DNA of 42,442 nt from an uncultured Mediterranea sp. (GTDB taxonomy: Bacteria; Bacteroidota; Bacteroidia; Bacteroidales; Bacteroidaceae): assembly GCA_939791845.1 (NCBI GenBank), contig CALNEX010000002.1, forward strand, positions 1 through 42,442, read 5' to 3'. Numbering within the stretch: the stretch's first letter is position 1; the number at the start of each line of letters is the position of its first letter. Positions 8,902 through 17,995 of the stretch are shown one piece after another. Position numbers and translations under genes: made by a program. Under the pieces are notes generated by a model that made no database searches, was not told where the DNA came from, and saw only the letters and a program-made list of their open reading frames with translations.

Positions 8902-9585
8902 ATGAGAAAAGGATTCTTTATCACGGTATTGACAGCCATCGCCCTGATGTTTGTCGTGAATGTGAATGCCCAGCAACGGGCCACGGGCGAAGCTCGCGAG
9001 GCTTTGCAGAAGCATGAGAAAGTGTTGGATAAGGATTTGAAGAAGAAGGCCATCAAGGAAGCCCGCAAGGAGGCCAAGGCGCTGAAGAAGGAAGGCTTCC
9101 GCACGCCGGTGGGCAAGCTCCCCTTGGACAAGCAGCTGGAGGCAGCTTGGGAAAAGCAGGCCGAACTGGACATGGAGGGCAATCCGTACTGGTATGTGGC
9201 TTCGGCCCGTATCATCGGTGGAAACCAGTCCGCCGCCGCCTTGCAGGCCACGAATGCCGCCAAGATTGACATTGCCGGCCAAATCCAGACCAAGGTGACG
9301 CAACTCATCGAGGAAAAGACAGCCAATGACGACATGGGTCAGGAAGAGGCTGCCAGCCTGAAGAGCATGGTGGCTACCAGCAAGAGCATCATCTCCGGCA
9401 CATTGGGTCGCACGGTGCCCTTGGTAGAGGTGTACCGCACGTTGCCCAACAAGAACGTGGAAGTGATGGTGACCATCGGCTGCACGGCCCAGATGGCCAA
9501 TGAAACAGCCGTGAAGGCCATCCGCAAGGCATTGGCCGACAAGTCGGAGGAACTGGCCAAGGAATTGGACAAACTCGGTTATTAA
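8902..9585 (+). CDS. Secreted hypothetical protein, possibly LPP20-like fold
   Basis: Signal peptide MRKGFFITVLTAIALMFVVNVNAQ; Lys/Ala-rich helical segment; C-terminal ITVxVTIGC-type region. Confidence 0.8.
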   Translation: MRKGFFITVLTAIALMFVVNVNAQQRATGEAREALQKHEKVLDKDLKKKAIKEARKEAKALKKEGFRTPVGKLPLDKQLEAAWEKQAELDMEGNPYWYVASARIIGGNQSAAALQATNAAKIDIAGQIQTKVTQLIEEKTANDDMGQEEAASLKSMVATSKSIISGTLGRTVPLVEVYRTLPNKNVEVMVTIGCTAQMANETAVKAIRKALADKSEELAKELDKLGY

Positions 9586-9609
9586 TTAGTCAGGAGAGGT
9601 CGCGGCTGA

Positions 9610-10407
9610 ATGAGACAGGACAGTCTGACAAAGTGGCTATTTCTCTTGTTGATAATCGCTCTGGCGGCGCCGTTGCACGCGCAGAAGACCGTCAAGGTAC
9701 GCAATGTGCAAGGGCGCTGGCAGGTGAGCGACAATGTCACGCTGAAAGAGGCCGAGGAACGCGCGCTGAACGAAGCCAAGAAAGAGGCCTTGCGGCGTGC
9801 GGGAGTGATGGAGAACGTGTGGTCCGTCTTCGGGCAAATCACCCAGGAGAACGGGACCGAGTTTGAAGAGGCCTATTCGCAGATGAATGTGCTGGCCATC
9901 GGCGGCATGGTGAACATCACCAAGCAGAAGGTGGAGGAAGTGTGGGATGTGGACACCCGCAGCCTCTACAAAGTGGTGACCATCGATGCCGAGGTGAAGA
10001 AGCAAGACGATACGGACAACACGTATGCGCTGGAGGTGAAGGGCATAGACCCGCTTTATGAATCGGGAGAGTCCTTGCATTGCACGTTGCGTGTGTTCGG
10101 TACGAATTCCTACTTGAAGTTCTTCTGGTTCGACAGCACCGGAGGCTCGTTGATTTATCCCAATGAATACGAGCCGGACAGGCTGCTGGAGGCCGGGAAG
10201 GAATACCAGCTCCCCTTTGACGCGCGTTTTGACTATCAGATGGTCAAGCAGCAGGAAGGCGGCGAGAAAGTGAATCTGATATGGGTGCTCACCAAGGAGA
10301 ACATCCCGTTCACGGGCGAGGTCACCTATCAGAACGTCTTGAAGTGGATATATGCCATCCCCGGCAGCCAGCGTTGCGCCCATTATGATATGGTGATGAT
10401 TAAATGA
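9610..10407 (+). CDS. Secreted hypothetical protein, DUF4384-like with FlgT/LPP20-like N-terminus
   Basis: Signal peptide MRQDSLTKWLFLLLIIALAAPLHAQ; LKEAEERALNEAKKEALRRAGV helix; YESGESLHCTLRVFGTNSYLKFFWFDSTGGSLIYPNE resembles DUF4384. Confidence 0.75.
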   Translation: MRQDSLTKWLFLLLIIALAAPLHAQKTVKVRNVQGRWQVSDNVTLKEAEERALNEAKKEALRRAGVMENVWSVFGQITQENGTEFEEAYSQMNVLAIGGMVNITKQKVEEVWDVDTRSLYKVVTIDAEVKKQDDTDNTYALEVKGIDPLYESGESLHCTLRVFGTNSYLKFFWFDSTGGSLIYPNEYEPDRLLEAGKEYQLPFDARFDYQMVKQQEGGEKVNLIWVLTKENIPFTGEVTYQNVLKWIYAIPGSQRCAHYDMVMIK

Positions 10408-10417
10408 CAATAGTGAC

Positions 10418-11959
10418 ATGGATAAAATGAGAAGCGCGGTGGTGGCATGCCTGGCTCTGATGTGGCCGGGATTGCCCTCCTTTGCGCAAGATATAGAAAA
10501 GGAGTTTGAAGACTTCGCCAGGCAGCAGCAGCAGGCTTACGACGAGTTCAAGAGCAAGGCGGATGCCGAGTACGAGTCTTTCTTGAGGGCCGCGTGGGAA
10601 GCCTACGACGCCTTTGCGCCGGAACCCGCGCCCGTCCGCCCCGAACCGCCCAAGCCGGTCAAGTATGACCCGAAGAGGCCGGAACTGCCTCCGGTGGACA
10701 TCAAGCCGGGCGACTTGAAGGTGCCCCAGGCACCGGTGCCGGGCGTGGGCGAGAAGGTGCCGGTGAAGTATCCCGGCCTGCCCGATATGGCCAACAAGCC
10801 TGCTCCGGGCGTCTACGTGCCGGGCATGCCTTATACGCCGGTCATAGTGGTTCCTCCCACGGTGAAGCCGGGACGGACCGTCTATCGCACGCCGATAGCC
10901 TTCTATGGCACGGAGTTCGAGCTGGCTACGGATGCCGTCGAAGGACTTTCGCTGGCCGGCATCCAGGAAGCCAATGTGGCCGATGCCTGGAAGGAATTGT
11001 GTACGAAGGACTACGAGCAGTTTGTCAACGACTGCATGACCCTGAAGAAGGAGAAGAACCTGACCGACTGGGCCTATCTTTCGCTGAGTAAGCAGATTGG
11101 CGAGCAATTGTACGGCGCAAACCGTCCCAATGACGTGGCTTTCCTGCAGATGTTCCTGCTGAACAAGTCCGGATACAAGGTGCGCCTGGCCAAGATTGAC
11201 GACCGGCTGAAACTGCTGGTGGCTCCGGCAGGTACCATCTACGGCACGCCCTATCTGCGCATCAACGGCGATAAGTATTATGTGTTCGAGCCGGTGCCCG
11301 ATGCTTCCATGCGCATCTACACTTACAAGCAGGACTTTGCCGATGCCAAGAACCTGGTATGCCTGAATATCGACGGCATACCTTCACTGACAATGTCCGA
11401 AGAGAACCGCACCTTCACCTCGGCCGATGGCAAGGTAAGTGTCCAGACGGTGGTCAACAAGAACCTGATGGACTTCTACCGCGACTATCCTCAGTGCGAC
11501 GTGGTGATTCACTACAAAGCCCCGATGAGCGAAGGGTTGCGCGAGCCCTTGTACGCCCAGTTGCGCAAGGCCATTGCCGGCAAGTCGGAGGTGGAGGCGG
11601 CCAATATCCTGCTGCATTTCGTGCAGACTTCCTTCCAGTACATGACGGATGGCGACCAGTTCGGTTACGAGAAACCCTTCTTCCCCGACGAGACGTTCTA
11701 CTACCCGTACTGCGACTGCGAGGACCGCGCGATGCTCTACTCCACGCTGGTGCGCGACCTCCTGGGGTTGGAGACCATCCTGTTGGACTATCCCAACCAC
11801 ATAGCCTCGGCCGTGCGCTTCACGGAGAAAGTGCCCGGCGATGCCGTTGTGGTGGCCGACGGCACGCGATACGTGATTTGCGACCCCACGTACATCGGAG
11901 CCCCTGTGGGCCAATGCATGGACCAATATAAAAGCGTAGGGCCGCAGGTAATCTATTGA
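10418..11959 (+). CDS. Secreted transglutaminase-like protein with Pro-rich linker
   Basis: Signal peptide; Pro-rich segment PKPVKYDPKRPELPPVDIKPGDLKVPQAPVPG; candidate Cys/His/Asp triad in YCDCEDRAMLYSTLVRDLLG, NHIASAVRF and VICDPTYIGAPVG. Confidence 0.78.
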   Translation: MDKMRSAVVACLALMWPGLPSFAQDIEKEFEDFARQQQQAYDEFKSKADAEYESFLRAAWEAYDAFAPEPAPVRPEPPKPVKYDPKRPELPPVDIKPGDLKVPQAPVPGVGEKVPVKYPGLPDMANKPAPGVYVPGMPYTPVIVVPPTVKPGRTVYRTPIAFYGTEFELATDAVEGLSLAGIQEANVADAWKELCTKDYEQFVNDCMTLKKEKNLTDWAYLSLSKQIGEQLYGANRPNDVAFLQMFLLNKSGYKVRLAKIDDRLKLLVAPAGTIYGTPYLRINGDKYYVFEPVPDASMRIYTYKQDFADAKNLVCLNIDGIPSLTMSEENRTFTSADGKVSVQTVVNKNLMDFYRDYPQCDVVIHYKAPMSEGLREPLYAQLRKAIAGKSEVEAANILLHFVQTSFQYMTDGDQFGYEKPFFPDETFYYPYCDCEDRAMLYSTLVRDLLGLETILLDYPNHIASAVRFTEKVPGDAVVVADGTRYVICDPTYIGAPVGQCMDQYKSVGPQVIY

Positions 11960-11988
11960 GACTGTTAAATTTTCCAATAATGGTCGGG

Positions 11989-12014
11989 CGGGGTGCAACA
12001 TTGCACCCCGTTTT
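11989..12014 (+). terminator. Rho-independent terminator
   Basis: Perfect stem CGGGGTGCAA-CA-TTGCACCCCG followed by TTTT, just after the stop at 11959. Confidence 0.85.
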
Positions 12015-12039
12015 GCTATCCGCGTCTGGCAAAATTGTG

Positions 12040-12047
12040 TATTTTTG
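12040..12047 (+). promoter_or_regulatory. Predicted -7 element TATTTTTG upstream of pta
   Basis: TAnnTTTG match upstream of the pta start. Confidence 0.5.
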
Positions 12048-12120
12048 CAGGGCGGACAGTGCCTGGTTATCCGGGCACACGGATTTTGCATCAATTTAGC
12101 TATATACAATTTATAACATC

Positions 12121-13137
12121 ATGCAGAGGTTAATTAATGAAATCGTTGAGCGCGCCAAGGCGAACCGCCAACGCATCGTCCTTCCGGAAGGCACGGAAGA
12201 ACGCACATTGAAAGCTGCCAACCAAGTATTGACGGACGGAGTTGCTGACTTGATTTTGCTGGGCAATCCGGATGAAATCCACGCCTGCGCCAAGGAATGG
12301 GGCCTGGGCAACATAGACAAGGCCACCATCATCGACCCGGACAACAATCCCCGCGCGGAGGAATACGCCCAACTGCTGTGCGAGCTGCGCAAGAAGAAGG
12401 GCATGACCATCGAAGAGGCCCGCGAACTGGTGCACAACCCCTTGTACCTGGGCTGCCTGATGATCAAGAACGGCGATGCCGACGGCCAGTTGGCCGGTGC
12501 CCGCAACACGACGGGCAACGTGCTGCGTCCCGCCTTGCAGATTATCAAGACCTCCCCGGGCATCACGTGTGTGTCTGGCGCCATGTTGCTCCTGACCCAT
12601 GCGCCCGAGTATGGCAAGAACGGCATCCTGGTGATGGGCGACGTGGCCGTGACGCCCGTGCCCGATGCCCATCAGCTGGCCGAGATCGCCGTCAGCACGG
12701 CACGCACGGCACAGGCTGTGGTAGGCATCGACCCGAAGGTAGCCCTGCTGAGCTTCTCCACGAAGGGTTCGGCCAAGCACGAAGTGGTGGACAAGGTGGT
12801 GGAAGCCCTGAAGATTGCCAAGGAAATGGCCCCGGACATCGCCATCGACGGTGAATTGCAGGCCGATGCGGCCCTCGTGCCCGAAGTGGGCGCCAGCAAG
12901 GCTCCCGGCTCGGCCATCGCCGGACACGCCAACGTGCTGGTGGTGCCGTCGCTCGAGGTGGGCAACATCTCCTACAAACTGGTGCAGCGCCTGGGACACG
13001 CCGACGCCATCGGCCCCATCCTGCAAGGCATTGCCCGCCCGGTGAATGACCTGTCCCGCGGTTGCTCCATCGAGGATGTCTACCGCATGATAGCCATCAC
13101 GGCCAACCAGGCCATCGCCGCCAAGAACCAGAAATGA
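12121..13137 (+). CDS. pta: Phosphate acetyltransferase
   Basis: PEGTEERTLKAA, SFSTKGSAKHEVVDKV, DGELQADAALVPEVG, NVLVVPSLEVGNISYKLVQRL; followed by ackA. Confidence 0.95.
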   Translation: MQRLINEIVERAKANRQRIVLPEGTEERTLKAANQVLTDGVADLILLGNPDEIHACAKEWGLGNIDKATIIDPDNNPRAEEYAQLLCELRKKKGMTIEEARELVHNPLYLGCLMIKNGDADGQLAGARNTTGNVLRPALQIIKTSPGITCVSGAMLLLTHAPEYGKNGILVMGDVAVTPVPDAHQLAEIAVSTARTAQAVVGIDPKVALLSFSTKGSAKHEVVDKVVEALKIAKEMAPDIAIDGELQADAALVPEVGASKAPGSAIAGHANVLVVPSLEVGNISYKLVQRLGHADAIGPILQGIARPVNDLSRGCSIEDVYRMIAITANQAIAAKNQK

Positions 13138-13157
13138 CACACTCTAATCTGATAGAC

Positions 13158-14354
13158 ATGAAAGTATTAGTATTGAACTGCGGCAGTTCGTCCATCAAGT
13201 ACAAGTTGTTCGACATGGACCACAAGGCCGTTATTGCCCAAGGAGGCATCGAGAAAATCGGTTTGAAGGACTCGTTCCTGAAGTTGACCTTGCCCAACGG
13301 CGAGAAGAAAATCCTGGAGAAGGACATCCCTGAGCACACGGCCGGTGTGGAATTCATCCTGCAGACGCTGACCGGCGCCGAGTATGGCGTGGTGAAGTCG
13401 ATGGACGAAATCGACGCAGTGGGCCACCGCATGGTGCACGGAGGCGAGAAGTTCAGCCAGTCCGTCCTGCTGACCCCGGAGGTGCTGGCCGCCTTCGAAG
13501 CCTGCAACGACCTGGCCCCCCTGCACAACCCCGCCAACCTGAAGGGCGTGCACGCCATCGCGGCCATCCTGCCCAACGTGCCCCAGGTGGGCGTGTTCGA
13601 CACCGCCTTCCACCAGACCATGCCCGACTACGCCTACATGTACGCCGTCCCCTACGAGCTGTACGAGAAGTACGGCGTGCGCCGCTACGGCTTCCACGGA
13701 ACATCACACCGCTACGTTTCGCAGCGCGTATGCGAGTTCCTGGGCGTGAAACCCGAAGGACAGCGCATCATCACCTGCCACATCGGCAACGGCGGCTCCA
13801 TCACGGCCATCAAGGACGGCCGGAGCGTGGACACCAGCATGGGCCTCACCCCGCTGGAGGGCCTGATGATGGGCACCCGCAGCGGTGACATCGACGGCGG
13901 CGCCGTGACCTACATCATGGAGAAGGAAGGACTGGACGCAGCCGGCATGTCCAACCTGCTGAACAAGAAGAGCGGCGTGCTGGGCATCTTCGGCGAGTCG
14001 AGCGACATGCGCGACCTGGAGTCCGCAGCCGCTGCCGGCAACCAGCGTGCCCTCCTGGCCGAGCGCATGTACTTCTACCGCATGAAGAAGTACATCGGCT
14101 CGTATGCCGCCGCCCTGGGTGGCGTGGACATCATCGTCTTCACCGGCGGTGTGGGCGAGAACCAGGCTTCCGCCCGCTGGGCCGCCTGCGAGGGGCTGGA
14201 GTTCATGGGCGTCAAGCTGGATGCCGAGAAGAACAAGGTGCGCGGCGAGGAAGCCGTCATCTCCACCGACGACTCCCGGGTGAAGGTCGTGGTCATCCCG
14301 ACGGACGAGGAACTGATGATTGCATCGGACACGATGGACATCCTGAAGAAGTAA
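13158..14354 (+). CDS. ackA: Acetate kinase
   Basis: MKVLVLNCGSSSIKYKLF, GHRMVHGGEKF, RYGFHGTSHRYVS, CHIGNGGSITAI, FTGGVGENQASAR. Start corrected from the 13062 ORF. Confidence 0.97.
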   Translation: MKVLVLNCGSSSIKYKLFDMDHKAVIAQGGIEKIGLKDSFLKLTLPNGEKKILEKDIPEHTAGVEFILQTLTGAEYGVVKSMDEIDAVGHRMVHGGEKFSQSVLLTPEVLAAFEACNDLAPLHNPANLKGVHAIAAILPNVPQVGVFDTAFHQTMPDYAYMYAVPYELYEKYGVRRYGFHGTSHRYVSQRVCEFLGVKPEGQRIITCHIGNGGSITAIKDGRSVDTSMGLTPLEGLMMGTRSGDIDGGAVTYIMEKEGLDAAGMSNLLNKKSGVLGIFGESSDMRDLESAAAAGNQRALLAERMYFYRMKKYIGSYAAALGGVDIIVFTGGVGENQASARWAACEGLEFMGVKLDAEKNKVRGEEAVISTDDSRVKVVVIPTDEELMIASDTMDILKK

Positions 14355-14392
14355 CTCCCTCCTATATATAATAAGGAAGCAAGCGCGCCGAG

Positions 14393-14446
14393 GGGCTGTG
14401 CTTGTCCCGGTTGCCGGAACTGTCCGGGCCGGGACGGGCGCAGCCC
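14393..14446 (+). terminator. Strong hairpin/terminator downstream of ackA
   Basis: GGGCTGTGCTTGTCCCGG (14393-14410) pairs along all 18 positions, allowing G-U, with CCGGGACGGGCGCAGCCC (14429-14446); followed by ttcttcctt. Confidence 0.75.
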
Positions 14447-14487
14447 TTCTTCCTTATGCCCCTCCAGGCCCTTCCGGACCTTGTTTC

Positions 14488-14575
14488 TTCTACATGGCAT
14501 GTAGGACCCTTCTACATGGCATGTAGGACGCTTCTACATGGCATGTGGAACCCCTCTACATGGCATGTAGGAAAA
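14488..14575. repeat. Tandem array, 22-nt period, 4 units, each with an inverted repeat core CTACATG-G-CATGTAG
   Basis: 14488 TTCTACATGGCATGTAGGACCC; 14510 TTCTACATGGCATGTAGGACGC; 14532 TTCTACATGGCATGTGGAACCC; 14554 CTCTACATGGCATGTAGGAAAA. Confidence 0.92.
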
Positions 14576-14696
14576 ACCCGCATCTGCAAGGGCGCGTTAA
14601 CAGAAGTGTAACAGGCCCGTAAAGGGAATGAGAATGCGTTGCAATCCCCATGTAACCGTCAACATCTTACTTTGCATCCAAATTAATGCTTGTAGT

Positions 14697-17600
14697 ATGA
14701 AACGGAAATTCCTTTTAGTAAGATGTATGTTATGCCTGTCCATGGGGTTGCTGTCTGTCGGCACATCCGCATGGGCCACGGGTGATGAGCGTCCTGCCGC
14801 CTCGGTGGACCAGGTGCGCGCCAAGATTCAAGTGAAGGGCCAGGTGGTGGATGCCGCCGGCGAGCCCTTGCCGGGCGCCACTGTGCTCGAACCGGCCACG
14901 GGCAACGGGGCCATCACGGACATTGACGGCAACTTTGCGGTGTCCGTCTCCGCCGATGCCGTGCTCGAAGTCAGCTACGTGGGCTTCCGCACGCAGCAAG
15001 TCCAGGTGTCGGGCCGCCGACAGCTGAAGGTCGTGCTCGAGGAAGATGCCGCCACGCTGGGCGAGGTCGTGGTCGTGGGATACGGCATCCAGAAGAAGGT
15101 GAACCTCTCCGGCTCGGTGGACCAAATCAACGCCAAGGACCTGGAGAAACGCCCCATCTCGGACCTGTCCCGCGGCTTGCAGGGCATGATTCCCAACCTC
15201 AACATCGACTTCACCAGCGGCGAGCCGGGACAGGCCGCCAACATCAATATCCGCGGCGAGGCTTCCATCAACGGTGGCAGTCCCCTCATCCTGATTGACG
15301 GCGTGGCTGCCGATGCTGAGGAGATGAACCGCCTCCTCCCCGAAGACATCGAGAGCCTGTCCGTGCTGAAGGACGCTTCGTCTGCCGCCATCTACGGTGC
15401 GCGTGCCGCCTTCGGCGTCATCCTTATCACCACCAAGCAGGGAGCGGGCGACCGTGTGCAGGTCAACTACAACGGCAATTTCGGCTGGAAACGCCCGTCA
15501 ATGCTGACCGAGAAGACCTCTGACCCCTACATCTACTTGAAACTGAAGAATATCGCCGTGCTCAACACTCCTTGGAGCTCGGGACACGTCACCAGCGACG
15601 AGCGTCTGGAGTGGGCGCGACAGCGTTCGGACAATCCCGCCGGCACGCCTGCTGTCCGACTCAATCCGTTGGACGAGACCCAGTGGGAGTATATGGGCAA
15701 TCGCGACTGGACCAGCTACTACCTGGACCGCAGTACCTTCAACCAGACACACCAAGTGTCCGTGTCCGGTGCCACGGACAAGACTCGCTTCTACCTTTCC
15801 GGCGGTTTCGATGACGAGGCGGGCATGTTCTCCAACTTGGTGAAGAACGACAAGTACCGCCGCTACAGCATGCGTAGCAAGGTGAGCTATGACGTGTGGG
15901 ATTGGCTGACCCTCTCCAACAACACCTCCTACGTGGTGACGGAGCGCAAGAAGCCCAGCTATTATAACATCTCCTCCTTCTTCGACCTCGAACCTCACGA
16001 CATGGACCGCAACCCCGACGGCACGTGGGCCAGCGGCGAATTGGGCGAAGCTTTGGCTCAGTTGGTGGACGGTGGCGAGGAGAAGACTACTTATGGACGC
16101 TTGCAGAGCACCTTCTCCGGCGAGCTGAAATTTTGGGAACGCATGCTGGTTGTCAATGCCAACTTCACCTTCATGAAGGGGCACGAGGAATACGACTGGT
16201 ACAAGACCCCGTACTCCATAGGCTACGGTCCCGAAGATATCCGCGAATTGGGCGAAAGCCGTGCCTACAAGGGCAGTACGGACGACCTCTATACCGTACT
16301 CGAGCTTTATGCTACCTTCAATAAGCTGTTTAAGGAGCACCACCAGGTGACGGCTATCCTCGGCTTCAACCAAGAGTACAATCGTTCGGACAACTTCACG
16401 GCCGAACGCTACGACATCATTTCCAACAGCTTGCCCTCCATCGGCTTGTCCTCCGGCGTGCAATACGTGGATCAAACTTATAAGGACTGGGCCATCCGCG
16501 GCCTCTTCTTCCGCGCCAACTACTCGTATGACAACCGCTATATCTTCGAGATGAACGGCCGCTATGACGGTACGTCGCGTTTCCCCAAGAACAAGCGTTT
16601 CGGTTTCTTCCCTTCGGGTTCGGTGGCTTGGCGCGTGGACAGTGAATCCTTCTTCAAGGAGTCCCGCCTGACGGACATCTTCTCGCAGTTCAAGTTGCGT
16701 GCGTCTTATGGTTCGCTTGGCAACCAGTTGGTGAGCGAATACGGCTATATTCCTTATATGAGTTCACAGCTGGGCAGCTACCTGGTGGACGGCGAGTTGC
16801 AGCAGACCGTCACCGCCCCCGGCCTCGTGTCGCCCGACTATACGTGGGAGCAGGTGCAGACCATCAACGGCGGCATCGACCTGGGCTTCCTGCGCAACAA
16901 GCTGACCATGACCTTCGACTTCTACCGTCGCGACACCAAGGGCATGCTGACCCTGGGACGCGAGCTGCCCGGCGTGCTGGGCAAGGAAGAGCCGCAGGAG
17001 AACGCCGCCAACCTGAAGACTCGCGGCTGGGAGCTCTCCATCGGCTATCAGGACAATTTTGGCCTGGCCGGGAAACCCTTCAATTGGGGAGCACGCTTCG
17101 TCCTCTCCGACAGCCGCACGTGGATTACCAAGTTTGATAACCCCACCAAGAACCTGACGCAGTATTACGAAGGCCAGGAAATCGGCGAAATCTGGGGCTT
17201 GCAGAGCGACGGCTTCTTCCGTAGCGCCGAAGAGATTGCCGCCTTGGACGAGACGGAAATCATCCCTTGGGGCGCCTTGGAAATCGTGGAAGGCTGGCCT
17301 AAGTACAAGGACCTGAACGGCGACCACCGCATCACCAAAGGCACCACGGTGGACAATCCCGGCGACCTGAGCGTCATCGGCAACTCCGCCCCGCGCTTCC
17401 GCTTCGGCCTGAACCTCAATGCCGAATGGAACGGGTTTGACGTGGCCGTCTTCCTGCAAGGCATCGGCAAGCGCGACTTCTATCCGCAGAGCTTCCTCTA
17501 CTGGGGCTTCTACCAACAGCCGTACAGCGGCGGACAGGTGCACACCTTCGACTTCTACCGTCCCACCACGGACAGTGATGTCGAGATGGCCAAGCACTCG

Positions 17601-17978
17601 CAGTCCTACATCGCTGCCGGACTGGCCAACCAGAACCTCAACGCCAAGTTCCCCGTGCTCCAGTCCTGGCTGGCCGACAAGAACCTGGGTACCCGCATCG
17701 ACCAAGCCATGGGCTTGGCCATCCCCCAGACCGGCTACATGCTGAACGCCTCCTACCTGCGCATCAAGAACATCACCATCGGCTACACCCTGCCGCAAGA
17801 GTGGACGCGCAAGTTCCGCCTGAACCGCGTGCGCCTCTACGTCAGTGCCGACAATCTCTTTGAGTGGAGTGGCGTGAAGCCCTTCTTTGACCCTGAGTCT
17901 ATCACGGACACATCCACCTTCGGCTACGTTTACCCCTTCAGCCGCCAGTATTCCTTCGGACTTAATGTAACATTCTAA
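14697..17978 (+). CDS. SusC/RagA family TonB-linked outer membrane protein
   Basis: Carboxypeptidase-D-like domain GQVVDAAGEPLPGATV, TonB-box-like EVVVVGYG, plug NINIRGEASINGGSPLILIDGV, C-terminal beta-strand YSFGLNVTF. Confidence 0.95.
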   Translation: MKRKFLLVRCMLCLSMGLLSVGTSAWATGDERPAASVDQVRAKIQVKGQVVDAAGEPLPGATVLEPATGNGAITDIDGNFAVSVSADAVLEVSYVGFRTQQVQVSGRRQLKVVLEEDAATLGEVVVVGYGIQKKVNLSGSVDQINAKDLEKRPISDLSRGLQGMIPNLNIDFTSGEPGQAANINIRGEASINGGSPLILIDGVAADAEEMNRLLPEDIESLSVLKDASSAAIYGARAAFGVILITTKQGAGDRVQVNYNGNFGWKRPSMLTEKTSDPYIYLKLKNIAVLNTPWSSGHVTSDERLEWARQRSDNPAGTPAVRLNPLDETQWEYMGNRDWTSYYLDRSTFNQTHQVSVSGATDKTRFYLSGGFDDEAGMFSNLVKNDKYRRYSMRSKVSYDVWDWLTLSNNTSYVVTERKKPSYYNISSFFDLEPHDMDRNPDGTWASGELGEALAQLVDGGEEKTTYGRLQSTFSGELKFWERMLVVNANFTFMKGHEEYDWYKTPYSIGYGPEDIRELGESRAYKGSTDDLYTVLELYATFNKLFKEHHQVTAILGFNQEYNRSDNFTAERYDIISNSLPSIGLSSGVQYVDQTYKDWAIRGLFFRANYSYDNRYIFEMNGRYDGTSRFPKNKRFGFFPSGSVAWRVDSESFFKESRLTDIFSQFKLRASYGSLGNQLVSEYGYIPYMSSQLGSYLVDGELQQTVTAPGLVSPDYTWEQVQTINGGIDLGFLRNKLTMTFDFYRRDTKGMLTLGRELPGVLGKEEPQENAANLKTRGWELSIGYQDNFGLAGKPFNWGARFVLSDSRTWITKFDNPTKNLTQYYEGQEIGEIWGLQSDGFFRSAEEIAALDETEIIPWGALEIVEGWPKYKDLNGDHRITKGTTVDNPGDLSVIGNSAPRFRFGLNLNAEWNGFDVAVFLQGIGKRDFYPQSFLYWGFYQQPYSGGQVHTFDFYRPTTDSDVEMAKHSQSYIAAGLANQNLNAKFPVLQSWLADKNLGTRIDQAMGLAIPQTGYMLNASYLRIKNITIGYTLPQEWTRKFRLNRVRLYVSADNLFEWSGVKPFFDPESITDTSTFGYVYPFSRQYSFGLNVTF

Positions 17979-17995
17979 AACAACGGACAGACACT

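Noticed and set aside
14488-14575. Possible plasmid-type iterons/origin
   Set aside because: No replication initiator gene nearby; chromosomal housekeeping context (pta-ackA).
14402-14611. 69-aa ORF containing STWHVG repeats
   Set aside because: Translation of the ackA terminator and the 22-nt array, not a plausible protein.
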